Below are positions 1-9,862 of a stretch of DNA of 64,000 nucleotides, in pieces. Position 1 is the stretch's first letter; every line of letters starts with the position of its first letter. The DNA lies in the NCBI RefSeq assembly GCF_030580855.1, contig NZ_JAUQOP010000028.1, positions 1 through 64,000 of the forward strand, written 5' to 3'. The stretch comes from Pseudomonas citrullilanati. Lineage in GTDB: Bacteria > Pseudomonadota > Gammaproteobacteria > Pseudomonadales > Pseudomonadaceae. A program made the translations under genes and the position numbers. Below the pieces are notes generated by a model. That model made no database searches. It was not told where the DNA came from and saw nothing but the letters and a program-made list of their open reading frames with translations.

Positions 1-100
1 TATTCGTAGCCCGCAGGTGCATGTTCCTTCCTCGCCGACAACCGAATTCCAGCGAACATCAGTATGGAAGAGCAAGGAACGGACTACCTATATCGCAGCC

Positions 101-127
101 CAGCGGGGATAAATCCCCTCGCCACAA
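101..127. repeat. solitary half REP element (GGGGATAAATCCCC family)
   Basis: One arm of the second REP family seen in this window: a palindromic core around GGGGATAAATCCCC followed by CTCGCCACA. It lies just downstream of the nahK stop codon. The first 100 bases hold no gene I can support. Confidence 0.6.
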
Positions 128-139
128 AAGCGGTGCAGC

Positions 140-2782
140 CTAACGGCTCGTTGTCCCACCCAACAGATGACTCATCGCAATCTTCAGCTTCATCGGGCGC
201 ACCGGCTTGTGCATCAGGGTGTGGCCGCGCTCGCGGATCTGCTGCTTGAGTTCGTTGCTGTAGTTGGCGGTGATCATCATTGCCGGGATCGGTGAGGCGC
301 GCCGGGCGTTGATCCGCGCCACCGCATCGACGCCGTTCTGGTCATGGTCCAGGTGATAGTCGGCGATCAGCAGGTCCGCGCCCGCCGGATCGTCGTCCAC
401 CTGGCGCGCCAGGTCCTGCTCCGACAACGCGGTCGTCACCTGGCACCCCCAGCCTTCCAGCAAGGTGCGCATGCCGGCGCAGATCGCCGCGTCGTTATCC
501 AGCACCCAGACCCGGGCGCCGCGCAGGCGGCCCAGCATCGGCTCGCTCATGTCCGGGCACGGCGACGGCTTGGGCGCGGTGGCGCTCAAGGGCACCTCGA
601 CGGCGAACATCGACCCCTTGCCCGGCCAGGAGCGCACCTGGATCCGATGGCCGAGGATCCCGGCGATTTTCTCGACGATCGCCAGGCCCAGGCCCAGCCC
701 CCGGTCCTGGTTGGGCCGCTGCACGTCGCCGCGCTTGAATTCCTGGAAGATTTCTTCGAGCCGGTCTTCGGCGATGCCGATGCCGCTGTCCCAGACCTGG
801 ATCGACACCCGACCGCGATGCCGTCGGCAACCCAGCACCACCCGCCCGCCGGGGGTGTAGCGAATGGCGTTGCTGAGCAGGTTGCGCAGGATCCGCGCCA
901 GCAGTTGCATGTCGCTGCGCACCAGCACCGAACAGCCGACGAAGTGCAACGCCAACCCTTCGCTGCGAGCGACCTGGACGTATTCGGCAGCGAGGTTGTC
1001 GAGCAGTTCGCTCAGGCAGAACGGCGCGACATCGGCCTTGATCACACCGGCGTCCAGCTTGGAGATGTCCACCAGGGTGCCCAGCAAGTGCTCCACGTCT
1101 TCCAGTGAATTGCTTACGTTGCGCACCAGGTGCGCGTTGGCGACCGGCTCGCGACGCTCCAGCAAGGCGCTGGTGAACAGCCGCGCGGCGTTGAGCGGTT
1201 GCAGCAGGTCGTGGCTGACCGCGGCGAGGAACTTGGTTTTCGACAGGTTGGCCTGCTCGGCCTCGCGCTTGGCCTCGCGCAGGCGCACTTCCACCCGGCT
1301 GCGCTCGTCGATTTCGCGCAGCAACTGGTCGTTGAGGCAGGTCAATTCGGCGGTGCGTTCCTGGACCCGCTGCTCCAGGTTCTGATAGGCCTGGTGCAGC
1401 GCCTCGGCGGTGCGCCGGCGTTCGGTGATGTCGCGGATCAGGACGAAGATCCCCACCACCTCGCCGCTGGCCAGGCGGTTGGGCACATAGGAGCGCAGCA
1501 TGTAGCGCTCCTGGTTGTTGATGTTGGTCTCGGCGAACTCGAACGTCACGCTTTCACCCGCCAGCGCCCGGGCCACGTAGGCTTCCAGCCGCTGGTAATG
1601 CTGCTCGCTGTGGGCCTCGCGCAGGCTCTGGCCGAGCATCACGCCACGGGGCCAGCAGTACCACTGCTCGTAGACTTTGTTGGTGAATTCGTAGACCAGG
1701 TCGGCGTTGAGGTAGGCAATCAGCGCCGGCACGTGGTCGGTGATCAGGCGGATCCAGCGCTCGCTTTCGCTCAGGGCCTCGGCATGCTGGTAGCGCTCGG
1801 TGATGTCGGTGAACGTATTGACGTAGCCACCGGTGGGCAGCGGATGGGTGCGGATCTCCAGGACCCGGCCATCCGACAGGCGCTGTTCGCATTCATGGAT
1901 CAACCGGCCATTGCTGTCGCGGCTGGCCGGGGTCAGCAGTTGCAGCTCGGAGTCGCCGATCACTTCGCTGAACGCGCGATGGGCGGCCACCGGTGCCAGG
2001 CCGCTGAGTTCCAGGAAGCGCCGGTTCCACAGCTCCAGCACGCCCTGGGCATTGACCATCGCCACGCCCTGGGACAGGTTGTCCACGGCCCGTTGCAGCA
2101 GGTGGGACTTCTGCGCGATGGCTTGCTCGCGGCGCACGGTTTCACTGAGCTTGACGTCGGTGATGTCGGTGAACAGCATCACCCGCCCGCCTTCCTGGGT
2201 CGGTCGCTCGCTGACCTGCAGCCAGCGCCCGTTCTGCATGCGATACAGCACATGCTCGTCGGCCTGCCCGCGCGGTTCCTCGCTGAACAGGCCGTTGGCG
2301 GTCATCAGGCGCTTGACCTCGCACAGGCGCATGCCGGCAATGATGCGCACCCGGCTGTGGGCCCAGAACGCCTTGAAGCGGCTGTTGAACAGGACGATGC
2401 GTTGCTGCGCATCGAACAGCACGAACGCATCGGAGATGCTCTCGATGGCGTCGATCAGGTGGCGGTGGGCGGTTTCCGCCCGCAACCGCGCCTCCCCCAG
2501 CAAATGGTTGCCGGCCTTGAGCTCGGCCATGGCCTGGTTCAGCGCGTCGGTGCGCTCGCGCACCTGTTCGGCCAGCACCACCGAATGCTGGAACGCCGCG
2601 TACGGGTCATTGCCCCGGGTCACCCCGGACTCCACCCGTTCGATCAGCGCCGCGTTGATCCGCCGCAGCTTGTGGTTTTCATGTTCGAGGCTGGCCAGTC
2701 GGGCCTGGAGGTCAGCGATGGCCGGGGGCGCGATGACGGGCAATGGCAACTCCGGTGAACGTCTGGTTGATGTGCATGCCAT
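140..2782 (-). CDS. nahK: hybrid sensor histidine kinase, NahK/ErcS' type
   Basis: Cytoplasmic hybrid kinase of about 880 residues with no membrane segment. An N-terminal coiled coil is followed by several PAS-like domains (about residues 100-480), a HisKA box with the phospho-acceptor His in AVSHDLLQPLN near 520, an HATPase domain (DSGIGIAED near 665), and a C-terminal receiver whose likely Asp sits in ADYHLDH near 805 with a conserved HKPVRP lysine. I chose the ATG at 2782 because GGAG lies 9 nt upstream; an ATG at 2797 has no such site. Either start overlaps the end of the FIST gene by 70-86 bp, which points to translational coupling. In P. aeruginosa NahK is partnered and inhibited by the NO-responsive protein NosP and signals by phosphotransfer to biofilm regulators; the same pairing here supports that role. 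Confidence 0.85.
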   Translation of the reverse strand: MACTSTRRSPELPLPVIAPPAIADLQARLASLEHENHKLRRINAALIERVESGVTRGNDPYAAFQHSVVLAEQVRERTDALNQAMAELKAGNHLLGEARLRAETAHRHLIDAIESISDAFVLFDAQQRIVLFNSRFKAFWAHSRVRIIAGMRLCEVKRLMTANGLFSEEPRGQADEHVLYRMQNGRWLQVSERPTQEGGRVMLFTDITDVKLSETVRREQAIAQKSHLLQRAVDNLSQGVAMVNAQGVLELWNRRFLELSGLAPVAAHRAFSEVIGDSELQLLTPASRDSNGRLIHECEQRLSDGRVLEIRTHPLPTGGYVNTFTDITERYQHAEALSESERWIRLITDHVPALIAYLNADLVYEFTNKVYEQWYCWPRGVMLGQSLREAHSEQHYQRLEAYVARALAGESVTFEFAETNINNQERYMLRSYVPNRLASGEVVGIFVLIRDITERRRTAEALHQAYQNLEQRVQERTAELTCLNDQLLREIDERSRVEVRLREAKREAEQANLSKTKFLAAVSHDLLQPLNAARLFTSALLERREPVANAHLVRNVSNSLEDVEHLLGTLVDISKLDAGVIKADVAPFCLSELLDNLAAEYVQVARSEGLALHFVGCSVLVRSDMQLLARILRNLLSNAIRYTPGGRVVLGCRRHRGRVSIQVWDSGIGIAEDRLEEIFQEFKRGDVQRPNQDRGLGLGLAIVEKIAGILGHRIQVRSWPGKGSMFAVEVPLSATAPKPSPCPDMSEPMLGRLRGARVWVLDNDAAICAGMRTLLEGWGCQVTTALSEQDLARQVDDDPAGADLLIADYHLDHDQNGVDAVARINARRASPIPAMMITANYSNELKQQIRERGHTLMHKPVRPMKLKIAMSHLLGGTTSR

Positions 2783-3869
2783 TGAACTGTTCTCCATAGG
2801 TGTTGAACCCCAGCACCCGCTGCTCGCGCAAGAATTGGCCGATCTGTTCCAGGCCGCCGCGGTCTTCCAGTTCCAGGCGCCTCAGGAAACAATCGCAGCC
2901 GATGGTCAGCAACACATCGCCAAGCCGTGCCTGCAAGCCTTCGAACAGGTTTTGCAGGTTGTTCAGCAACGGGCCCGGGGTCATGGCGGTCAGGACGATG
3001 CCGTTCTCCACCGCGCAGTAGAAACTCAGGCTCAGGTCCGGATGCACCTGCTGGATCGCCCGCACGTAATACTGGTCGTTGATGCGCACCGCCAGCGGGT
3101 GTGCGGCGAAGACCCGGTAATCGAGGGCACTGACCGGCACGCCGATGTGGCGGGCGTATTCCTCGGCGGCGGGTTCGGCGTTGAGCTCATAGACCCGCCG
3201 CGACGCGCTGTCGGCGCCGGTCACCACCAGTTTCTCTTCCCGCGGCAGGATGTGGTGGGTGGTGAACACCTCGAACTCCAGCCAGGTGTTGATCAGCACC
3301 ACCACCGCCGCCCCGCCGTGGAACTGGCCTTCGAAGTACACGTGGGTGTGGGTCAAGTGGTTGTCGTCGCCGGCCGACCCGCCGAAATGCGGGATGTCGC
3401 CCAGGGCCGCGCTCAAGGCCGCCAGGACCATTTCCTCGCGACTGGACAAGCCGTCGAGCAGGGTCAGCGCAAAGCTGTGGCCCTTGATCGGCGCCAGGGC
3501 GTTGCTGCGGCAACCGCCGGCCAGCCGCTCGACCATCTGCTGGGCGTCGATCAGGCTGAAGTGTTCCATTTCGCCGATCAACTCGGCGGCGATGGAGAAA
3601 TGCCGATGGTCGAACCCCACGGCCGTGACGCAATTGCGCCCATAACCCTGGGGCGTGATCTCCCCCGCGCTGGTGCAACCCACCAGGCGAATCCCGCCGA
3701 AGCTCTGCGACAGCGCCTGGCCGAGGGCCGGCAGGTCATAGGCGGCGGAGCAGAAAAACAGCACGAAGCCCAGGTGCGGATGCAACAACTGTCGCGCCAG
3801 CGACTGGGCGACTTCCTGGACATCCGTCGCCGCGGACATGGCGCTGACCACGCCTTCTGCCTGCTGCAT
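2712..3869 (-). CDS. nosP: FIST-domain nitric oxide sensing protein NosP
   Basis: Protein of 385 residues made of an N-terminal FIST domain (about 25-220) and a C-terminal FIST_C domain (about 225-370), with no signal peptide or membrane segment. GGAGG lies just upstream of the ATG. It directly precedes and overlaps the hybrid kinase gene, the arrangement known for P. aeruginosa nosP-nahK. There NosP is a haem protein that binds NO and inhibits NahK autophosphorylation, which links NO to biofilm dispersal. Family and neighbour support the name; haem ligation is not visible from sequence alone. The name resembles the nitrous oxide reductase genes next door but is unrelated to them. Confidence 0.85.
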   Translation of the reverse strand: MQQAEGVVSAMSAATDVQEVAQSLARQLLHPHLGFVLFFCSAAYDLPALGQALSQSFGGIRLVGCTSAGEITPQGYGRNCVTAVGFDHRHFSIAAELIGEMEHFSLIDAQQMVERLAGGCRSNALAPIKGHSFALTLLDGLSSREEMVLAALSAALGDIPHFGGSAGDDNHLTHTHVYFEGQFHGGAAVVVLINTWLEFEVFTTHHILPREEKLVVTGADSASRRVYELNAEPAAEEYARHIGVPVSALDYRVFAAHPLAVRINDQYYVRAIQQVHPDLSLSFYCAVENGIVLTAMTPGPLLNNLQNLFEGLQARLGDVLLTIGCDCFLRRLELEDRGGLEQIGQFLREQRVLGFNTYGEQFNGMHINQTFTGVAIARHRAPGHR

Positions 3870-4056
3870 CTGCGCCTCCGGCGGGTGCGTGATAGGGACC
3901 TTGAGTGTACGAAGATGGGCCGGGGCGACGAATGCTACTTGGGTAGGGGGTGGACGCTTCGATGGGAGGAGAAATGCTGATTCCAGACAGGGCCTGGTAT
4001 CAGCGGTTGGGTGATGCTGTTCTTGGCAACGAAGTGCTCTTTGTGAAGACGTAATA

Positions 4057-4076
4057 CTCTCTGTGCAAAGAGAGTG
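4057..4076 (-). terminator. possible terminator of the nos operon
   Basis: A perfect 7-bp inverted repeat (ACTCTCT / AGAGAGT) with a 6-nt loop lies downstream of nosL and upstream of nosP. Read on the minus strand it lacks a long U tract, so it is a weak candidate. The rest of 3870-4056 shows nothing recognisable beyond being the nosP upstream region. Confidence 0.35.
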
Positions 4077-4079
4077 TTC

Positions 4080-4203
4080 TTGTGGCGAGGGGATTTATCC
4101 CCGCTGGGCTGCGAAGCGGCCCCCTGGGATCTGCCCGCCATACCGAGTCGCCAGCCTTAAGGGCCGCTCCGCGCCCCAGCGGGTATAAATCCCCTCGTCA
4201 CAG
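4080..4203. repeat. REP doublet (GTGGCGAGGGGATTTATCCCC family)
   Basis: Two REP elements in inverted orientation: GTGGCGAGGGGATTTATCCC at the left end and the mirror image ending in CCCCTCGTCACA at the right. The pair spans about 122 bp and fills most of the space between nosL and nosP. Confidence 0.8.
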
Positions 4204-4237
4204 AAGGTGTAGCCGTCGTGCGGCTACCTGGCCCGGC

Positions 4238-4765
4238 TCAGTGCCCCATCGACGACATCGCCAAGGCTTGTCCCAGCACCTTCTGGTCGATGTCCTCCAG
4301 GCGCAGCACCCGGCCACCGGTCTCGGTGGCGAGTTTCTGCGCCGCCTGGGCCTCGGCGAACGTCGCCAGGACGACGCCCATGGCGCCCTTGAGCCCGGAA
4401 CCGACCACGAAATAGGCGGTCCGGGCGTCGATCAGGTGGGCGTCATCCGGGGCATCCCAATGGCTGCGCCCCATGTCATGGACATACAACTTGACGTCGG
4501 CCCGATGGTTCTCCGGTTGCAGCCACCAGCCGAGCATCTCCGCCGGGGAGCAGAATTTCTTCACCCCGCCGGCCCCGACCGCCGCGCCCTTGGGCCCGGG
4601 GAAGTCGGTGATGACCATGCCGCAGACATGGCACTCGTCACCGCGATGAAAGCCCAACGGCGCCTCGCTGGCCGGCGGCGGCCCGGCCTGGTCACACGCC
4701 GCCAGTGCCAGGCACACCAACACCCCGGCCAACAGCCGACTCGCCCTGGAATACACCTTGTTCAT
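4238..4765 (-). CDS. nosL: NosL copper-binding lipoprotein
   Basis: Lipoprotein of 175 residues with an N-terminal hydrophobic segment ending in a lipobox (LAAC, Cys24). The mature part carries the copper-binding motif CHVCGM. NosL delivers Cu(I) to the periplasmic assembly machinery that builds the copper centres of nitrous oxide reductase. It is the last gene of nosRZDFYL, 29 bp after nosY, and its length is normal for the family. No tatE-like gene follows, unlike in some other pseudomonads. Confidence 0.95.
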   Translation of the reverse strand: MNKVYSRASRLLAGVLVCLALAACDQAGPPPASEAPLGFHRGDECHVCGMVITDFPGPKGAAVGAGGVKKFCSPAEMLGWWLQPENHRADVKLYVHDMGRSHWDAPDDAHLIDARTAYFVVGSGLKGAMGVVLATFAEAQAAQKLATETGGRVLRLEDIDQKVLGQALAMSSMGH

Positions 4766-4794
4766 CGTTACAGCTCCTTATCAAGATCAGACAT

Positions 4795-5625
4795 TCACGG
4801 GCAGCGGCGCTTGAACAGCCGGTAGGCCAGCCACAACGGCACGGCCATCCACACCACCAGGCACAACCACAGCCCCGGCGCCGAGACGGGCAGATCGCTG
4901 CCCAGGGTCAGCACGGCGGCGCCGCTGGCGCCCGAATCGAAACCGGACAAGTTGATCAGCCGATAGACATCGGTGGGGTTGAACAGCAAGAGCCACGGCA
5001 ACAGTTGCGCACTGAAGCGCCCCTCGCTCAGCACCAGCAGCGCCAGCAAGGCCAGGTCGAACACCAGCACGAAGAAAAACCACACCCCCAGGGCCAACCC
5101 GGCGGCGGTGGACTTCTCCGCCGACAGGCTGCTCAGCACATAAGCCAGGCCCAGGAACACCCAGCCCAACAGCGTGCTGGACAGCATGAAGCGGCCGAAG
5201 GCCCAGAGCAGCAGGCTCAGCTCGACATCATCCACCAGTAGGGCGATGGCGAGCATCGCGCAGCCAAAGCCGATGAACGTCGCCAGGGCCAGGATCAGGC
5301 CGTGGCCGACAAACTTGCCCAGCAGCCACTGGCCACGTCCCAACGGGTAGGTCAGCAACAACAGCAAGGTGCCGCTCTCGTCCTCGCCGACGATGGCGTC
5401 ATAGGCCAGCAGCAAGGCGATCAAGGGCATCAGGAAGGTCGCCAGGCTGGACAGGCTGGCCACCGTCGCCGGCACCGAGGTGAAACCCAATTGCCCCGAT
5501 GCCGCCGCGCCCAACCAGGCGATGCCGATGGCCAGCACGGCGAACAACAGGCTGATGGCCAGCAACCAGCGATTGCGCAGGCCGTCGCGGAACTCCTTGC
5601 GGGCCATGGTCTGGATCGGGTTCAT
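4795..5625 (-). CDS. nosY: NosY ABC-type membrane permease
   Basis: Membrane protein of 276 residues with about six hydrophobic segments and no soluble domain. NosY is the transmembrane subunit of the NosDFY complex, which together with NosL matures the tetranuclear copper site of NosZ. The ATG overlaps the nosF stop codon (ATGA at 5622-5625), so the two are translationally coupled and presumably made in fixed ratio. Confidence 0.95.
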   Translation of the reverse strand: MNPIQTMARKEFRDGLRNRWLLAISLLFAVLAIGIAWLGAAASGQLGFTSVPATVASLSSLATFLMPLIALLLAYDAIVGEDESGTLLLLLTYPLGRGQWLLGKFVGHGLILALATFIGFGCAMLAIALLVDDVELSLLLWAFGRFMLSSTLLGWVFLGLAYVLSSLSAEKSTAAGLALGVWFFFVLVFDLALLALLVLSEGRFSAQLLPWLLLFNPTDVYRLINLSGFDSGASGAAVLTLGSDLPVSAPGLWLCLVVWMAVPLWLAYRLFKRRCP

Positions 5626-6539
5626 GGATGGGCCTCCTCGCTGGCGGCGCGGACCATGTAATGGCGGTACAGGTCCTCCAGGGACGGCGGCTTGATCTCG
5701 ACGTCGGTGGGGTTGTGCTGCGCCAGCAACTGGCGCAACAGGGCGAGCTTGCTACCGTCCGGCGCCGACACTTGCAGGCCTGCGACGCCCCAGCCCTGGG
5801 TGACATGCCCTTCGCTGCGCCAGTGCTGCTGCAACTGCTCGGCACGGGCCAGGCCCGAGGCCCGGATCAGGGTCGGCAGACCGGCTTCCTGGCGCAGCCG
5901 GGCCAGGCTGCCCAGGGCCAGCAGGCGCCCGCGAGTGAGGATCGCGGCACGATTGATGTGCGCTTCGACGCCCGGCAGCACATGGGAGCAGAGGATGATG
6001 CTGGTGCCCTGCCAGCGCAGGCGGTCCAGCAACTTGTAGAGGTCCTGGGTGGCGATGGGGTCCAGGCCCACGGTCGGCTCATCCAGCAGCAACAGGCGCG
6101 GTTGGCCGAGCAACGCCTGGGCCAGGCCGAGGCGCTGGCGCATGCCCTTGGAATAAGTGCGTACCCTGCGCCGGGCCGCGTCCGCCAGGCCCACCTCCTC
6201 CAGCAACCGCTCGACCTGCTCGGGCGCCGCGCCCTTGAGCCGGGCAAAGTGGCGCAAGGTTTCCAACCCGCTCAGTTGCGGATAGAACATGACGTTCTCC
6301 GGCAGGTAGCCGAGCAGTCGCCGCACGCCCGGGTCACTGGGCTCGCGCCCGAAGACCCGCACCTGCCCTTCGCTGGCCCGCAATAGACCGAGGATCAACT
6401 TCATGGTGGTGGTCTTGCCGGCACCGTTGTGCCCGAACAGGCCGAGCACTTCGCCCTGGGCCAGGTTCAGGTTCAACCCGTGCAGCACGGCGGCGTCGCC
6501 ATAGCGCTGGCTGACGCCTTGGATCTCGACGACGTTCAA
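5622..6539 (-). CDS. nosF: NosF ABC-type ATPase
   Basis: ATPase subunit of NosDFY, 305 residues. It shows Walker A ([10 protein letters not shown]), the signature [11 protein letters not shown] and Walker B ([13 protein letters not shown]). I place the start at the TTG at 6539, which overlaps the nosD TGA stop (TTGA), because the protein then begins with the typical ATPase start ([14 protein letters not shown]) and has the usual family length; the longer open frame upstream reads nosD out of frame. It energises the NosY/NosD machinery for copper-site assembly. Confidence 0.93.
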   Translation of the reverse strand: MNVVEIQGVSQRYGDAAVLHGLNLNLAQGEVLGLFGHNGAGKTTTMKLILGLLRASEGQVRVFGREPSDPGVRRLLGYLPENVMFYPQLSGLETLRHFARLKGAAPEQVERLLEEVGLADAARRRVRTYSKGMRQRLGLAQALLGQPRLLLLDEPTVGLDPIATQDLYKLLDRLRWQGTSIILCSHVLPGVEAHINRAAILTRGRLLALGSLARLRQEAGLPTLIRASGLARAEQLQQHWRSEGHVTQGWGVAGLQVSAPDGSKLALLRQLLAQHNPTDVEIKPPSLEDLYRHYMVRAASEEAHP

Positions 6540-7855
6540 GACGCGTCCTCCTGGGCACTGTTGCGTGGTGGGGGCTGGACCGGTGCCGCCATCAGCGGAT
6601 GACTGTCCAGCACCCCGGGGGATTTCATCACCGGGAAGGCCCGCTGCACCCAGCGCAGCAGTTCGATGCCGGGGCTGTTCATCAGCAGCCGCACCTGGGG
6701 ATACAGCCACAGCAGCCGGTCCACGTTGTCGTTGGGTTCATAGGCCACATCCCCCAGGCCGTCGCCATTGCGGTCCCAGCCCAGGTAATCGCTCCAGTAG
6801 TTGCCGCGTCCCTCGGCCGACCACTCCTGCAGGCGGGTGGCGACGTACTTGACCTGGCGCTGGTTGTGGACGAACGCATTGCCGGCGATGCGGTTGTCCT
6901 CGGAGCCGGCGGTCAAGTGGATGCCCACCGCGCTGCGTTCGAAATGGTTGCCTTCGATGCGATTGAACAGCGAGTTGTAGATGAACAGGGCCTTGCCCTC
7001 GGCACCGACGATCATGGTGTCGCCGGTGGACCCGTCGCGTACGTCGATGACGACGTTGTCGCGCAGGGTCGAATAGGTGATGTAGTTCATCAGGATCCCG
7101 TAGTTCTGATCCTGTTCGGAACGGTTGCCGATGACCGTCAACTGGCGGCTCTGCATCAGCGCATAACCGGTGCGCGTGCGCCGGGTGACGTTGTCCAGTA
7201 GGCGGTTATCGTTGGCGAACATGTAGTGCACGCCGTAGCGCAGGTCTTCCAGGACATTGCCCTGAAGCAGGTTGCCGTTGGAGGTGTCGATGTAGATGCC
7301 GTCGCGGGTGTCGCGCACCTGGTTGCCGATGACCCGGGCGCTATGGACCGCATACAGGTGGATGCCGTTGCCACGGTCCTGGGAGCGCAGGTTCGCGTCG
7401 CCCTGGATGCGGTTGTTTACCAGGCTGACGTCCCGCGTGCCATCGACCCAGATGCCGAAGCCCGGGCCCTGCATCCGATTGCCGCGCACCACCGCCCCCT
7501 GGGCAACAGGCTTGATGAACACGGCGGCGTTCATCGCCGTCAGGTCATGGCCCCAGTCCAGGAACGTACAACCCTCGATGCGCACGTTCGGCGCCTGGAT
7601 GATCAGGCCGTTGCCCTCGCCCTGCCCCATGAAAACCGCCTCCGGCGCACAGGTGAGGGTCATCGGCTGATCGATGCTGAACGAGCCCCGGTACTGCCCC
7701 GCCGGCAGGCGCCACTGCTGCTCGCCTTCCGGTTGCAAGGGCAGATCGGTGATCGGCTGCGGCGCGCCACACGCGCCGCCCGATAGCAGGCCGATCATCA
7801 GCGCAATGACCGCTTGGCCAGCGCGCCCCGCGGGTTGTCGCTGTTTCCCGGCCAT
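6536..7855 (-). CDS. nosD: NosD periplasmic copper-site maturation protein
   Basis: Protein of about 439 residues with an N-terminal signal peptide and a right-handed beta-helix core of short repeats typical of carbohydrate-binding/CASH folds (many N-x-hydrophobic turns). NosD is the periplasmic partner of NosFY that receives copper from NosL. The ATG at 7855 is preceded by AAGGAG at 9 nt, so I prefer it to a TTG at 7876. It begins 26 bp after the nosZ stop, and its stop overlaps the nosF start. Confidence 0.93.
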   Translation of the reverse strand: MAGKQRQPAGRAGQAVIALMIGLLSGGACGAPQPITDLPLQPEGEQQWRLPAGQYRGSFSIDQPMTLTCAPEAVFMGQGEGNGLIIQAPNVRIEGCTFLDWGHDLTAMNAAVFIKPVAQGAVVRGNRMQGPGFGIWVDGTRDVSLVNNRIQGDANLRSQDRGNGIHLYAVHSARVIGNQVRDTRDGIYIDTSNGNLLQGNVLEDLRYGVHYMFANDNRLLDNVTRRTRTGYALMQSRQLTVIGNRSEQDQNYGILMNYITYSTLRDNVVIDVRDGSTGDTMIVGAEGKALFIYNSLFNRIEGNHFERSAVGIHLTAGSEDNRIAGNAFVHNQRQVKYVATRLQEWSAEGRGNYWSDYLGWDRNGDGLGDVAYEPNDNVDRLLWLYPQVRLLMNSPGIELLRWVQRAFPVMKSPGVLDSHPLMAAPVQPPPRNSAQEDAS

Positions 7856-7881
7856 TGACGCTGTCTCCTTCTTCAACCGGC

Positions 7882-9810
7882 TCAGGCTTTTTCAACCAGC
7901 ATGCGGCCGACCATTTCCATGTGCAGGGCGTGACAGAACCAGCTGCAGTAGTACCAGTGCAGGCCGGCCTTGTCGGCGGTGAAGGTGATGGAGGACGTCT
8001 GCTGCGGGCTGATCTCCATGCTCACGCCATGGTTGGTCATGACAAAGCCGTGGGAAACGTCTTCGATCTGGTCGATGTTGGTAATGGTGACCGTCACTTC
8101 GTTGCCTTGCTTGACGGTGAACTCCGTCAGGCCGTAGGCCGGCGCCATCGACGTCATGTACACCCGCACCTTGTTGCCGTCGCGGATGACCTTGTTGTCG
8201 GTCTCCAGGTTGATGCCGTCCTTTTTCGCCAACGCCACTGTCTCGGCGAAGAACGGATCGTTGCGATTCCAGATTTTCTGGGTCTTGATCTGGTCGCGCC
8301 GGGCGAGAATGCAGTCGTGGGGTTCGGCGAAAGCCGGGCCATCGTGGACCAGCTTCATTTCCTCGCCGGAGATGTCGATCAACTGGTCGTTCTCCGGGTG
8401 CAGCGGCCCGGTGGGCAGGAAGCGGTCCTTGGAGAACTTGCACAACACCACCAGCCACTTGCCGTCCGCCTCGCTGGTTTCGGTCAGGGAGGCGTGGTTG
8501 TGCCCCGGCTGGTATTGCACGTCGAGTTTCTGCTTGATGTAGTTGACCTTCTCGCCCTTGTAGGCGCGGATGGCCTCGTCCATGTTCCACTTCACCACCT
8601 GGCTGTCGATGAACAGCGTGGTGTAGGCGTTGCCGCGCCCGTCGAAGGTGGTGTGCAACGGCCCCAGGCCCAATTCCGGCTCGGCGACGATCACTTCCCG
8701 CGGGTCTTTGAAGCGGTCGGCGAACAGGTCGTCCAGTCGGTCGATGGCAATCATCGAGACCGTGGGCGACAGCTTGCCGTTGGCGATGAAATATTTGCCG
8801 TCGGACGAGGTGTTGCAGCCGTGGGGGTTCTTCGGCACCGGGATATAGCGGGTGAATTCGGAGTCCTTGCCATCGGTCTTGCGACCATCGACCACCGGCA
8901 CCTTGGAGCCGTCCAGGGTGATGAACTTGCCGGCCTTGATCGCCGCCTCGATCCGCGGGATGTTGAACACCACCACCCAGTCGCGCTCGTTGCGCATCAT
9001 GCCGCCCAGGTCGTAGGCCTTCTCCGAGTTGTAGCAGGTGCTGGCGGCGTATTGGCCGGTGTAGTCGGCGTCGGAGTTATCAAGGTTGCCATCGACGATC
9101 ACCTGGAACGCCATTTCCATTTTCTCGGCATCGATGGCGTTGAACATGGTGAAGCTGTTCTTGTCTTGCAGGTCGAAGGTGTGGCCATCGTTGGGATGCG
9201 GGATCACGAACTCGGCGTTGGCGAACACGTACTTGGTGTAGGGCACCTTTTGCAGGCGCAGGCCGTGGATCGCCTGCACGTTGGGAACGGTGAGGATCTT
9301 GTCGCACTTCATGATGTCCAGGCGAATGCGCGCGATCCGGGAGTTGGCCTTGTCGTTGATGAACAGGTACTTGCCGTCGTACTTGCCGTCGGTCATGGAG
9401 ATGTGCGGGTGGTGGCAGTCACCGTTCTTGTACTTGGCGCTCTCCCCCAGGATGCGCTTGCTCTCGTTGGTCAGGCCCCAGCCAGTGGCCGAGTCGACGT
9501 TGAACACCGGGATGCGCATCAACTCGCGCATCGACGGCACGCCCAGCACCCGCACCTCACCCTGGTGGCCGCCGCTCCAGAAGCCATAGTATTCGTCGAG
9601 TTCGCCGGGACCGACGTGGATCTTGGACTTGGCTTCCTTGGCCTCCTTGGCGGCCGCCGCCCACGATTCCCGGGTAAAGGTCCCGGCCCCCAGCGCCGTG
9701 GCACCGGCCAGCACGGCGCCGGTGACCGCACCGGTGCCGAGAAAGCTGCGCCGGCTCACGCCACGCGGTTCTTCCACCACGTCCGGCGTGGCGTTGTTCT
9801 TGTCGCTCAT
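7882..9810 (-). CDS. nosZ: nitrous oxide reductase NosZ (clade I, Tat-exported)
   Basis: Periplasmic enzyme of 642 residues that reduces N2O to N2, the last step of denitrification. A twin-arginine signal is visible at residues 20-24 (RRSFLG), which marks clade I NosZ. The beta-propeller carries His-rich CuZ ligands (for example CHHPHIS and GHNHAS), and the C-terminal cupredoxin domain has the CuA motif CSWFCHALHMEM. Length is normal. A GGAG ribosome-binding site precedes the ATG. It lies 52 bp downstream of nosR with no separate ANR/DNR box in the gap, so it is probably co-transcribed. Confidence 0.98.
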   Translation of the reverse strand: MSDKNNATPDVVEEPRGVSRRSFLGTGAVTGAVLAGATALGAGTFTRESWAAAAKEAKEAKSKIHVGPGELDEYYGFWSGGHQGEVRVLGVPSMRELMRIPVFNVDSATGWGLTNESKRILGESAKYKNGDCHHPHISMTDGKYDGKYLFINDKANSRIARIRLDIMKCDKILTVPNVQAIHGLRLQKVPYTKYVFANAEFVIPHPNDGHTFDLQDKNSFTMFNAIDAEKMEMAFQVIVDGNLDNSDADYTGQYAASTCYNSEKAYDLGGMMRNERDWVVVFNIPRIEAAIKAGKFITLDGSKVPVVDGRKTDGKDSEFTRYIPVPKNPHGCNTSSDGKYFIANGKLSPTVSMIAIDRLDDLFADRFKDPREVIVAEPELGLGPLHTTFDGRGNAYTTLFIDSQVVKWNMDEAIRAYKGEKVNYIKQKLDVQYQPGHNHASLTETSEADGKWLVVLCKFSKDRFLPTGPLHPENDQLIDISGEEMKLVHDGPAFAEPHDCILARRDQIKTQKIWNRNDPFFAETVALAKKDGINLETDNKVIRDGNKVRVYMTSMAPAYGLTEFTVKQGNEVTVTITNIDQIEDVSHGFVMTNHGVSMEISPQQTSSITFTADKAGLHWYYCSWFCHALHMEMVGRMLVEKA

Positions 9811-9862
9811 GCTGTGTGCTCCATCAAGAATGAAAGGGTCGGGGGCAGTTTCCCCGGGCGAC

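Noticed and set aside
344-3980. Several large plus-strand open frames across the first 4 kb
   Set aside because: They lie opposite nahK and nosP, which have clear domains and ribosome-binding sites; the plus-strand proteins are low-complexity shadows.
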